A stretch of 12,739 nt of DNA from Filomicrobium sp. (GCA_021775655.1 JAJFHK010000435.1:1-12739), one strand, 5' to 3'; numbered from the stretch's first letter, positions 6,028 to 12,739 are shown. Made by a program: numbers and translations. The notes: generated by a model from the letters alone, not told the origin.

Positions 6028-7131
6028 ATGGTTGACGGATCTGTTTCGGCAAAAATGGCGGCTCGTAAAGTCGGAGCTGACCGGCTGGGTATGGCATTAC
6101 AGCTGGCTGGAAACGTTGCGCGAATGACGTGGTATAGCGGCGTCAATCGAATGCTACAGCGGCAATCGCGCCGGATTGCACCGCCTGTGGATTTCTCGCC
6201 CACGCGGCCGGTGCCCAAACGTGATGAACTGCTCGGCGATGTGCGGGCGCTGTTGCGAGAAGATGCAGAAGCGGTCGCTGCCGGGCTTTATCCTCCTGGC
6301 GATGAAGAGGCACAAAGCCCAATCGAGCACCTGCGCCGGTTGCGGGCAATGTTCCAGGATCTGCCCGAACTGGCCGGTCGAAGGCAGGAAAGAGACGCGT
6401 CAAGCGTGAATTCTGAAGCACATGTTGCCGTAGCTGGCGGCTCTGAATTGCCAGACTATTTCACACAAGACTTTCATTTCCAGACCGGCGGATATCTGAC
6501 CGAGGGATCTGCACGGCTTTATGACGTACAGGTCGAGACACTGTTTTATGGGGCGGCGGCGGCCATGCGGCGGGTCGGACTGCGGCCAATTGCGGAATTC
6601 ATGAAGGGGCGAGATCAACGGCGGGTGTGTCTACTCGACGTTGCTTGCGGCACAGGGCGTTTTTTGCGCGATGTTCGGCGCGCATTCCCGGCCATGAAGC
6701 TTGCTGGTTGCGATTTGAGTGATGCTTATCTTGAAGAAGCACGTCGGCATATGGGGCGTTTGCGAACGGCACAATTCGTTTTCTGTAATGCTGAAGCGCT
6801 TCCGTATGAGGCTTCAAGCCAGGATATCGCTACATGCATCTTTCTATATCATGAACTGCCACCCGATGTGCGCCGCGTGGTGACTAAAGAGATTGCGCGT
6901 GTGTTAAAGCCGGGCGGCCTATTTGTGTTCATCGACAGCTTGCAATTTGGCGATAAGCCGAATTGGGATGGTTTGCTCGAAGCATTTCCAGTGCGCTTCC
7001 ATGAACCCTATTTCCGCAGCTACGTTATCGACGATCTTGAAGCAATGTTTTCGGCTGAGGGGCTGGAGGCAAGCGGCGAAACCCTTGCCTTCCTGTCGAA
7101 GGTTGTCGTGAGACGGAAGGCTGAAAGCTGA
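6028..7131 (+). CDS. Class I SAM-dependent methyltransferase (UbiE-like C-terminal domain) with unrecognised N-terminal region
   Basis: Predicted 367 residues from ATG 6028, preceded by a CGAGGA purine stretch (about 6013-6018) at 9-10 nt. An ATG at 5947 is in frame but poorly supported. Residues 1-150 are rich in charged residues and Ala and are not recognised; they include an early segment MALQLAGNVARMTWYSGVNR that may contact a membrane or partner. The C-terminal Rossmann domain has motif I LLDVACGTGRFL (Asp204), acidic motif GCDLSDAYLEEARRH, a motif resembling EALPYEASSQDIATCIFLYH, and RVLKPGGLFVFID, which is typical of UbiE/COQ5-like small-molecule methyltransferases. The substrate cannot be deduced. 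The PDYFTQDFHFQTGGYLTEGS stretch before the fold is probably a substrate-shaping lid. It is transcribed alone and divergently from the sirtuin. The enzyme class is certain, the role open. Confidence 0.85.
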   Translation: MVDGSVSAKMAARKVGADRLGMALQLAGNVARMTWYSGVNRMLQRQSRRIAPPVDFSPTRPVPKRDELLGDVRALLREDAEAVAAGLYPPGDEEAQSPIEHLRRLRAMFQDLPELAGRRQERDASSVNSEAHVAVAGGSELPDYFTQDFHFQTGGYLTEGSARLYDVQVETLFYGAAAAMRRVGLRPIAEFMKGRDQRRVCLLDVACGTGRFLRDVRRAFPAMKLAGCDLSDAYLEEARRHMGRLRTAQFVFCNAEALPYEASSQDIATCIFLYHELPPDVRRVVTKEIARVLKPGGLFVFIDSLQFGDKPNWDGLLEAFPVRFHEPYFRSYVIDDLEAMFSAEGLEASGETLAFLSKVVVRRKAES

Positions 7132-7239
7132 AAATATCGCCCTTGCACGAGATGACTAGGGCGGGGTTGCGAGCCAAAGCCACTAACCTGATGGCACACT
7201 TATTGGCGTTAAACTTAGTAGTATCTTTACGCTGGCGAA

Positions 7240-7347
7240 TTACCGTTTGACCTCGACGTCCGGCGCAGCTTTGCCGTCTATGGGAAGGCTGTCGGCGGAA
7301 ACGGTCGAGAGTTGAATGGCGTCTTTCAGCTTGGTGCAAATTGAAAC
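7240..7347 (-). pseudogene. Possible 3' remnant of a lost minus-strand gene
   Basis: Reading the minus strand down to a TAA at 7240-7242 gives a tail containing TKLKDAIQLSTVSADSLPID and then GKAAPDVEVKR, which has the balanced composition of a real protein C-terminus. I counted G or C in the third position in 23 of the last 32 codons. Upstream of about 7347 the frame runs into GATTTGGAC repeat DNA and then antisense to the pentapeptide gene, where it looks like a shadow. No family is recognised. A chance open frame is possible. Confidence 0.25.
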
Positions 7348-7420
7348 GATTTGGACCCGGCTGCAGTACCTATGCAGGGGCACCGTCCAAATCTCTCGAG
7401 CCAACCTCAATGATTTGGAC
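7348..7420. repeat. Three copies of GATTTGGAC, two inverted and one direct
   Basis: GATTTGGAC occurs at 7348-7356 (plus), 7385-7393 (minus, read as GTCCAAATC) and 7412-7420 (plus). The first two are perfect 9-bp inverted repeats, and inside them CTGCA (7361-7365) pairs with TGCAG (7373-7377), so the 46-bp unit can fold into a bulged hairpin. The last copy ends 11 nt before the start of the pentapeptide gene. This may be an operator array, an RNA leader structure, or the junction of an inserted segment. Confidence 0.5.
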
Positions 7421-7431
7421 CAGCCAGGCCG

Positions 7432-8316
7432 ATGACCAAGTTCAATCCCCAGCGTAATTCGACCGTCGTCGCGGAATTGAAACTCTTGAACCCCTGGGTT
7501 GAGAATACCGACTACGGGGATGACATCGTTCAGTTGGCTCGGGCCCTGCTCGGCGACATCGGTCCAATCTCCGAAAAAGCTCACTTTGAACAACGTCTGG
7601 CAACTATGGGCAGGTTTGCAGCCGGGAGAGCGGCGTGGAATTCCTGGTCTCAAGAGATGCTGGAAGTGCGAGGCCTCGCTGGTGGCGATCCGGCATTAGC
7701 TGCAGTCTGCGATGCGCTGGCGATCGCAAACTTCTCTGGTACGCGCTTCACTGAAGACGTCGATTTCGCCGCTCTGGCGTTTCCGGGGCGGGCAGACTTC
7801 TGCGGCAGCGAGTTTGAAGCTGATTGCTGGTTTCAAGGCTCGACATTCTATGGAACGGCCGCGTTCCGCCAAGTCTCTTTCATGGGTGAAGCGAATTTCG
7901 AGCGGGCGACGTTTTACGGTCTCGCTGACTTCGCGAATTCCGTCTTTATGCAGTCGGGACAATTCCGCCAGTCGCAAATCCTGGGGCAGGCCATGTTCGA
8001 ATATACTGACTTCGCCCGCGGTGCATGGTTCTCGGGTGCCAAGATCAACGAAGCAGCCTTCGCAAATGCACGATTTGGAGGCGCGGCTGCTTTCACTGAT
8101 TGCGAATTTTCCGGGCCGGCGTCCTTCGTTGGGGCGATGTTCCAGAAGTCATGCGGATTTGAAGGCGCCAAGTTCCTAGAAGGTGTCGATCTCAGTCAAG
8201 TTGATGTCAATGGAGCGGCCTGGTTTGCGAAGGCCGTTTTCGCGACGCTGCCTAAGTTCGACGACATGTACGTCGCTGGCGGCGGTGATTTTAAGGAGAT
8301 CATGGCACCGGCATGA
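7432..8316 (+). CDS. Pentapeptide-repeat protein
   Basis: Predicted 294 residues. Residues 1-98 form a mainly helical N-terminal region (ISEKAHFEQRLATMGRFAAG, AWNSWSQEMLEVRG) that I do not recognise. From residue 99 to about 270 aromatic residues recur with steps of 5 and 6, for example Phe at 101, 106, 112, 117, 123, 128, 139, 145, 150, 156, 161, 167 and 172. Small residues fill the positions before them (GEANF, GLADF, GAAAF). This is the right-handed quadrilateral beta-helix pattern of pentapeptide repeats (Pentapeptide_3-like). There is no signal peptide or membrane helix, so it should be cytoplasmic. Such proteins act as scaffolds or DNA mimics in other systems; no function is assigned here. 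The frame is closed by a stop at 7411, so ATG 7432 is the first ATG start, with only a weak RBS. It ends 37 nt before the next gene and probably shares its transcript. Confidence 0.85.
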   Translation: MTKFNPQRNSTVVAELKLLNPWVENTDYGDDIVQLARALLGDIGPISEKAHFEQRLATMGRFAAGRAAWNSWSQEMLEVRGLAGGDPALAAVCDALAIANFSGTRFTEDVDFAALAFPGRADFCGSEFEADCWFQGSTFYGTAAFRQVSFMGEANFERATFYGLADFANSVFMQSGQFRQSQILGQAMFEYTDFARGAWFSGAKINEAAFANARFGGAAAFTDCEFSGPASFVGAMFQKSCGFEGAKFLEGVDLSQVDVNGAAWFAKAVFATLPKFDDMYVAGGGDFKEIMAPA

Positions 8317-8353
8317 TTGCTTGGTGACCGTGTGACCTTGTTGCGGTCGTGTT

Positions 8354-9865
8354 ATGAGTGAGGCGTATCGAGTTGTGTTGAAAGAACCTCAAACAAGGCC
8401 GCATCGGCAGCCTCAGGCTCCCTCCGCCGGCAAACGGATTTCGGTATCGCTGGAGTCCTTTGAGCAAGTCCGCAGCCTTTTGGTGAAGTTTAACGCGGAC
8501 TGCGACATTACATTTGTTATCGTCATTCACGATCAAGCCGGCGTGCAGATCGCATCAAGTGTCGATAGCCAACCGGTGTTCGTCGAAGCGAGCCGTCGCA
8601 AGCGAGCCGCTAACGTAAAATCCATCCAACTCGTGTCGTGTGAAGATGAGCGTGATCCGGCGCTCGAAGAAGCTATGCTCGGCTATTTCGATGGACTCGA
8701 TATCGAGTGCCAAACCGGTGAATTTGTTTTCAAGTCGACGCGGACGGAACTTGACCATCGGACGGTTGGGTTCCTGATCACGCCACGCGGTTCGGCTGCT
8801 AAAGGTTCCGCAGCTTCTAATGCGGATGCACGACGAATCGAGTCTAGGCCGTTCGAAATCAAGCGGCTGTTTGATGCACTGCTCTATGTTTCTTTGCAGT
8901 ACTGCTTGTCTCCGCGCCATTCGGATACGTTCTTCGGCCTCGCGCCTGACTTGTTGTCTCGCGCGGCAGCCCAGCTTTATCTGCAGAAACTTTCCCAGGA
9001 AGCGACAGGCCGGATGAACTACGGCCTCTACGAATTGTGCTGCGATCTCGCGGCAGCACAATATGAGGGCCGTGCGGGTGCCGGTTACATTATTCTGGCC
9101 AAGAGGGGGAGCGCCAACGTCCGTCCGAGCATTGAGTTTCGACGGCCAATCCATTTGTCCCACAACACCGGTGTGCGCAAACTCATTGAAATGGCTTCGC
9201 AGCAGTTCGCGCTGCTGTTTGACGGCGATTACTTTTATGGCTTTGTGGATTTTGACCAAATCAAAGATTGCCATCAGATCCTATTCAAGGGCCGTGGCAT
9301 CTGGACGATGCAACGCGGCGAGCAGCTCCTCGCGATGGTTTCGTATGGGACCCCGGTTGAAGTGGACCGCATCCTGACGAAGGCTATGTTCCAGGCGCAC
9401 GTGATGAGCTGTCTTCCGATGGTGGGTTCAGAGGGTCTGGAGACGTTGTGGAATATTGCAACGATCGCCGCTGAACAGCCGGTTGGGACAAACATCTTGT
9501 TCACGCCGGGTGCGCGTCATGAAGCACAGCGTTTGTCATCGCAGTGCATCCCCATTCGTCCGGTGGCCCTGACGCCGGATGTTACGACACAGCTGACGGC
9601 GATCGATGGGACACTTATTGCCGACATTGATGGCAATGTGCACGCGGTTGGCGCTATCATGGATGGGAGTTCCACGCCGAGCGGCACCTGGCAGCGCGGT
9701 GGCCGTTATAATTCAGCGGCGAATTACGTCACCAGCAGCATGTATCCGTCGATGATCTTCATCGTCTCTCAGGACGGCTACGTTGATATCGCTCCGCCGA
9801 TGGATCCGAAGGGCGACAAATGGTCAATGAAACGGTACCTAAAGTTGAACTCCACTGCCATTTGA
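8354..9865 (+). CDS. DisA_N/DAC-like nucleotide-sensor protein (degenerate diadenylate cyclase fold)
   Basis: Predicted 503 residues, cytoplasmic, no membrane segment. The C-terminal part resembles the diadenylate cyclase domain. AIDGTLIADIDGNVHAVGAI (DGT at 418-420) lies where cyclases have the DGA motif. RGGRYNSA (448-455) lies where they have GTRHRAA, and MIFIVSQDGYVDIAP follows like the terminal strand pair. The RHR ATP-phosphate motif of active cyclases is thus changed to RYN, so a binding or sensor role is more likely than c-di-AMP synthesis. Upstream, YEGRAGAGYIILA (from 237), VRKLIE (274-279) and DGDYFYGF look like part of the same extended domain. These features recall the predicted DACN-type sensor families linked to prokaryotic conflict systems; this is recollection, not a search result. 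Residues 1-190 are not recognised. The start has no Shine-Dalgarno, and upstream in frame a stop lies at 8333, so coupling to the upstream gene is likely. The end overlaps the deaminase gene by 46 nt. Confidence 0.7.
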   Translation: MSEAYRVVLKEPQTRPHRQPQAPSAGKRISVSLESFEQVRSLLVKFNADCDITFVIVIHDQAGVQIASSVDSQPVFVEASRRKRAANVKSIQLVSCEDERDPALEEAMLGYFDGLDIECQTGEFVFKSTRTELDHRTVGFLITPRGSAAKGSAASNADARRIESRPFEIKRLFDALLYVSLQYCLSPRHSDTFFGLAPDLLSRAAAQLYLQKLSQEATGRMNYGLYELCCDLAAAQYEGRAGAGYIILAKRGSANVRPSIEFRRPIHLSHNTGVRKLIEMASQQFALLFDGDYFYGFVDFDQIKDCHQILFKGRGIWTMQRGEQLLAMVSYGTPVEVDRILTKAMFQAHVMSCLPMVGSEGLETLWNIATIAAEQPVGTNILFTPGARHEAQRLSSQCIPIRPVALTPDVTTQLTAIDGTLIADIDGNVHAVGAIMDGSSTPSGTWQRGGRYNSAANYVTSSMYPSMIFIVSQDGYVDIAPPMDPKGDKWSMKRYLKLNSTAI

Positions 9866-10839
9866 TCGGGACGCTCAATGCCAAGCTTCTTCGCGAAATA
9901 GTGTTGGCGGGAGACCCGGTGCTTGTTCGCCCGGAGGCATTACGTGCCGTTGGCTTCGGCGAAGGTCCGCGAGGATTCGCCGATTGGTTGGACCGCGTTG
10001 AACCCTATAAGAGCGCAGGCTGGCGAGACTTTCTGCCCGTACTTGAGCGGCATATGGAGCGGCTCGTCGAGCAACACGTCGTCTATGCTGAAATGATGAT
10101 CTCCCCGATGATGTTCCCGCGCGACTTGGGAGCATTGGTCGACGCCTTTGCTGAGTTCCAGGACTGGGTGCGCGAGCGTGAACGTGGCCGGCTGCAGGTC
10201 GAATTCCTGTTCCTCGTGCCACGAAGTCTTCCTGATGAAATCATTGACGAGGATATTGCGCGTTGCGTTGCGCTGGCTAGGTCTGGCGGCATCTGCGGGA
10301 TTTCCATCGCCGGATTAGAGCAGAACTGTCCGGCTTCCCGCTTTGCGCGAATGTTCGATGTGCTCAAAGACCACGGACTGGGAATCGAGGTCCATGCCGG
10401 TGAGTTGGGAGGATCATCAGAAGTCGTGGAGGCGCTTGATATTGGTCGGGCGGACCGGATCGGCCACGGTATTTCAGCTTTTCAAGACGAAGGGCTCATT
10501 TATCGGTTGTGCGAAGAGAACGTCCACATTGAATTTTGTCCGACCAGTAACCTGAAAATGGGCGCCGCAAAAGATATGGCCAGCCATCCTATCGGTTTGG
10601 CCCGCGACCTTAAAATGAATTTCAGTATCAATACCGACGATCCTGGCGCATTCGATTGCGATATGAATAGCGAATTTGCGCTTGTCGCTGGGACCTTCCA
10701 CTTCGGAGACGAAGATTTTGCAGCAGTCGCAACAAATTCACTTGCAGCAAGGTTCCAACCGAACCTGCGTTTTGGTGATCGATTGAAAGAACTGGCTGGT
10801 GTAGAGGCAGATCGGAAGAATTTCGTCTTAACAGAATGA
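9820..10839 (+). CDS. Adenosine deaminase family protein
   Basis: Predicted 339 residues, the usual length for the family. Adenosine deaminases hydrolyse the 6-amino group of adenosine or related purines to inosine-type products using one zinc ion in a TIM barrel. All key residues are visible: His12 and His14 in VELHCHLIGTL, GISIAGLE (160-167), His192 and Glu195 in VHAGELGG, His216 in RIGHGIS, and Asp273/Asp274 in INTDDPG. It should therefore be catalytically active; the substrate (adenosine, deoxyadenosine, adenine or a nucleotide) cannot be told. ATG 9820 has GAAGGG (9808-9813) 6 nt upstream and places PKVELH at the customary distance from the N-terminus. The gene begins 46 nt inside the DAC-like gene in another frame, so the two are translationally coupled. 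No other purine-salvage gene is nearby, which argues for a special role with its neighbours. Confidence 0.9.
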   Translation: MVNETVPKVELHCHLIGTLNAKLLREIVLAGDPVLVRPEALRAVGFGEGPRGFADWLDRVEPYKSAGWRDFLPVLERHMERLVEQHVVYAEMMISPMMFPRDLGALVDAFAEFQDWVRERERGRLQVEFLFLVPRSLPDEIIDEDIARCVALARSGGICGISIAGLEQNCPASRFARMFDVLKDHGLGIEVHAGELGGSSEVVEALDIGRADRIGHGISAFQDEGLIYRLCEENVHIEFCPTSNLKMGAAKDMASHPIGLARDLKMNFSINTDDPGAFDCDMNSEFALVAGTFHFGDEDFAAVATNSLAARFQPNLRFGDRLKELAGVEADRKNFVLTE

Positions 10840-11054
10840 TAACGTTGCCGGCTTGTTACTGTGTCCACAGGACTTGAAATGCAGGACTTTTGTGAATTGC
10901 TAAAGTTTCTGAGGAAGACTAGTTCAGCTAGGTATTGATTTGGCCCCGAAGAAGCGAAGTTTCAGGGGTGAAATGTTTGGGCGCGTAGCCGAGATCTGTT
11001 TGCGTGCGGCCCTTGTAGTGTCCAGGGGTGTATCGAGCAAACCGAGGGCTAGAC
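10840..11054. other. Intergenic region between the deaminase and the RTX peptidase
   Basis: This 215-bp stretch shows no gene. CCCCGAA (10944-10950) can pair with TTCAGGGG (10961-10968) with a one-base bulge, a hairpin not followed by a T run. CAGGGGTG occurs twice (10963-10970 and 11023-11030). It probably contains the promoter for the peptidase, but no clear box is seen. Confidence 0.4.
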
Positions 11055-12539
11055 ATGGCGAACGTTTTTTTGAATGCGCTGGATAGCGGTGACCACCTTT
11101 CGAGCAGTTCCGTTTCCTATCACTTCAGCGATGACTACTTTGTCTGGAATGCCTATGAGAAGGCGCAGTTCGCCGTGGCACTCTCACAGTGGTCGAACGT
11201 TGCCAATCTTCACTTTGTGCAGACAGGGAATGCCGCTGCGACGGACTTTATCTTATACAACGTTGACAGTTCGACGACAGGTGCCGGTATTCTGGCGACC
11301 TTTGAATTTCCGTGGGGTGGCCGTCAAGAAGGCTATTTCAACTACGAAGGCACCGGCTGGGATTATCAGAATGTCAACGGCGGGCTGGAGATGGGTGGAT
11401 ACGGCTTCACGACGATTCTTCACGAGATCGGTCATGGGCTTGGTCTCGCCCATACGCATGACCGAGATGGTGCTTCGAGTATCTTTCCTGGCGTTGATTC
11501 TGCATTTGACACGGGGCGATATGGCCTGAATCAAGGCCTCTATACGGTCATGGGTTACAACGACGGACGGATTGCCGACAACCTTGATCCCGATGCAACT
11601 CCTGGATACGGGTGGTCTGGAACACCAATGGCATTCGACATCTTTGCCATTCAGCAAATCTATGGGACCAACACCTCATACCATGCCGGGAACAATGTTT
11701 ATCTACTGCCTGAGACGAACGATGTTGGGACTTACTATCAGGCTATTTGGGATGCAGGCGGGACCGACTGGATCCGTTACGACGGTGACAACGAGTCAAC
11801 GATCGATCTCAGAGCCGCCTCTTTGCGCAGCGGGGATGCGTATGCCGGCGGGCGCTTGTCGAGCGCCGATGGCATATATGGCGGCTACACAATTGCCAGT
11901 GGTGTCACGATTGAGAACGCGAGTGGCGGTTCGGCGCGTGATCTCATGTTCGGCAATCAAGCGCGCAATGTGATGCAAGGCGATGGTGGTAATGACCTCC
12001 TGGTCGGCCTTGGCGGCAATGATCGGTTGATAGGCAATTCCGGAAACGACGTTTTGCGAGGAGAAAGCGGACGAGATCAACTCATCGGACACGGCGGCAA
12101 TGATCGACTCATCGGAGGCCAGGACATTGACGTATTGGCCGCTGGAGGTGGGGATGACGTTTTGATTGGCGGCGGTGGTAGCGATGTGCTCAGGGGGCAG
12201 TCCGGAAATGACCGGCTGATCGGTGGCGGCAGTAGCGACAGAATATTCGCCGGAGCCGGCAACGATGTCATGAATGGCGGTGCCGGTAATGATGTGTACG
12301 GCTTTGCTGGTGGTGTCGACAAAGCCATCTTCACGGGTCGCTGGGGGGATGACCGGATTGTGAACTTCAAGCTCGGCGAGGACTTGCTGGATTTCAGCAA
12401 GGTAGGCGGCTTGAACACATTCGCCCAGTTGTCAATTACGGATGCGGGTCGGGATGCTGTGATTTCATTTCGCGGTGAAAGTGTAACGCTGTTGAATATC
12501 AATCACCGGGCAATCGATGCAGATGACGTGATCCTGTAG
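11055..12539 (+). CDS. Serralysin-like M10 zinc metallopeptidase with RTX repeats
   Basis: Predicted 494 residues, close to the size of secreted serralysins. The catalytic domain has the zinc site HEIGHGLGLAH (His123, Glu124, His127, His133) and the Met-turn TVMGYND (Met166, with Tyr168 as likely fifth ligand), both hallmarks of the metzincin M10B group. A serralysin-type linker follows (PMAFDIFAIQQIYG). Residues about 309-416 carry roughly a dozen glycine- and Asp-rich nonapeptides (GDGGNDLLV, GLGGNDRLI, GNSGNDVLR and so on) that bind calcium as a parallel beta-roll. The C-terminal 70 residues end in DADDVIL, fitting a C-terminal type I secretion signal. There is no N-terminal signal peptide. 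ATG 11055 is chosen because CGAGGG lies 6 nt upstream; a GTG at 11028 adds nine residues. No ABC exporter, membrane fusion protein or inhibitor is in the window. Likely role: extracellular protein degradation. Confidence 0.9.
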   Translation: MANVFLNALDSGDHLSSSSVSYHFSDDYFVWNAYEKAQFAVALSQWSNVANLHFVQTGNAAATDFILYNVDSSTTGAGILATFEFPWGGRQEGYFNYEGTGWDYQNVNGGLEMGGYGFTTILHEIGHGLGLAHTHDRDGASSIFPGVDSAFDTGRYGLNQGLYTVMGYNDGRIADNLDPDATPGYGWSGTPMAFDIFAIQQIYGTNTSYHAGNNVYLLPETNDVGTYYQAIWDAGGTDWIRYDGDNESTIDLRAASLRSGDAYAGGRLSSADGIYGGYTIASGVTIENASGGSARDLMFGNQARNVMQGDGGNDLLVGLGGNDRLIGNSGNDVLRGESGRDQLIGHGGNDRLIGGQDIDVLAAGGGDDVLIGGGGSDVLRGQSGNDRLIGGGSSDRIFAGAGNDVMNGGAGNDVYGFAGGVDKAIFTGRWGDDRIVNFKLGEDLLDFSKVGGLNTFAQLSITDAGRDAVISFRGESVTLLNINHRAIDADDVIL

Positions 12540-12594
12540 GATATTCTGTTCTCGCCGACGCTAGCTGCGCGGAGTTTCACGTGCGCGGATGCTG

Positions 12595-12739
12595 CTACAG
12601 TTCGTCGTCGAGATCTTCTTCGTCACTTAAGCCAACATCGTGTGGTAGCTTGACGTCGGCTGCAACGGTTTCGCTCAGGATTGTCTGATTGATGAATCTA
12701 ATCTCATCGAGATTTTGCACAACCGATTGCAATTGTGCG
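12595..12739 (-). CDS. C-terminal 47 codons of an unrecognised minus-strand gene (5' end outside window)
   Basis: On the minus strand one frame is open from the window edge (first full codon at 12738) to a TAG at 12595-12597. The peptide begins AQLQSVVQNLDEIRFINQTI and ends with a strongly acidic tail GLSDEEDLDDEL. The helical, charged pattern looks like a genuine C-terminus, and the other two minus frames here are interrupted. The family is not recognised. It converges with the peptidase gene, 55 bp apart, and no terminator is evident between them. Confidence 0.6.
   Translation of the reverse strand, partial: AQLQSVVQNLDEIRFINQTILSETVAADVKLPHDVGLSDEEDLDDEL

Larger units (their letters stand above)
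7132..7431. other. 300-bp leader region before the pentapeptide-DAC-ADA gene cluster
   Basis: No intact gene is visible. The region starts with a weak hairpin CGCCCT/AGGGCG (7138-7143, 7158-7163, 14-nt loop) that could help end the methyltransferase transcript. Its middle holds a minus-strand reading frame that looks coding for about 35 codons (7240-7347). Its end holds three copies of GATTTGGAC. It must also contain the promoter of the downstream genes, but I see no convincing -35/-10 pair. Confidence 0.45.

Noticed and set aside
7363..7653. Upstream extension of the minus-strand frame opposite the pentapeptide gene
   Set aside because: Beyond about 7347 the frame is antisense to repeat DNA and the pentapeptide gene and loses a protein-like composition, so only the 3' part was kept as a possible remnant.
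8293..8315. Perfect AAGGAG followed by ATG near the end of the pentapeptide gene
   Set aside because: The ATG is in frame with the pentapeptide gene and meets its stop after four codons, so it does not open a new gene. It might at most aid re-initiation for the next gene.
8555..9274. 239-codon minus-strand open frame
   Set aside because: Antisense to the DAC-like gene; the plus-strand product has coherent domain motifs, the minus-strand one does not.
9820..10839. Identity with RADAR RdrB or the Kongming deaminase
   Set aside because: RdrB is much larger and paired with an ATPase; Kongming is paired with HAM1 and SIR2 proteins. Neither partner set is present next to this gene. The sirtuin at 5140-5889 is a standalone CobB, two genes away on the other strand.
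10937..10943. GATTTGG as a fourth copy of the leader repeat
   Set aside because: Only seven of nine bases match and there is no partner copy; a chance match is likely.
11979..12302. Tandem DNA repeat or CRISPR-like array
   Set aside because: The periodicity comes from degenerate 27-bp units encoding RTX nonapeptides; the DNA units differ and there are no spacers. No CRISPR array was seen in the window.
12715..12738. TTGCACAA and TTGTGC as another copy of the sirtuin-promoter palindrome
   Set aside because: It lies within the coding frame of the minus-strand gene at the window edge and the spacing differs.

Overview
The window looks like a stretch of alphaproteobacterial chromosome, most likely Hyphomicrobiales (Rhizobiales sensu lato). 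I infer this from the flavour of the proteins: a GluQRS with the YPG-type zinc region, a TlyA/TrmA-like methyltransferase pair, DUF1287 and DUF4399 exported proteins, and an M10 peptidase with RTX repeats. GC content is moderate. No 16S rRNA, tRNA or species marker is present, so the assignment stays approximate.

Positions 1-3007 hold the 3' end of gluQ (tRNA-Asp modification), an exported DUF1287 protein, a 333-bp AT-rich gap with a terminator-like hairpin and repeated YTAATCATT motifs, an unrecognised membrane-anchored protein, and a small His-rich secreted DUF4399 protein on the minus strand. Positions 3152-5889 are a housekeeping block. The tlyA-type rRNA methyltransferase overlaps a TrmA/RumA-type iron-sulfur RNA methyltransferase, and a convergent minus-strand sirtuin (CobB-like) overlaps the latter tail to tail by 11 bp. 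A divergent class I methyltransferase with an unrecognised N-terminal region follows (6028-7131).

Positions 7132-10839 are the most interesting part. A 300-bp leader carries three copies of GATTTGGAC (two inverted, one direct) and possibly the 3' remnant of a minus-strand gene. After it come three same-strand genes: a pentapeptide-repeat protein, a 503-aa protein whose C-terminal part resembles a diadenylate cyclase (DisA_N/DAC) fold with degenerate catalytic motifs, and a complete adenosine-deaminase-family enzyme that starts 46 nt inside the preceding gene. The layout suggests a compact nucleotide-sensing plus purine-deaminating module, possibly a conflict or stress system. That role is inference.

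Positions 11055-12539 encode a serralysin-like (M10) zinc peptidase with about a dozen RTX nonapeptides, probably exported by a type I system encoded elsewhere. At the right edge the C-terminal 47 codons of an unrecognised minus-strand gene run off the window.
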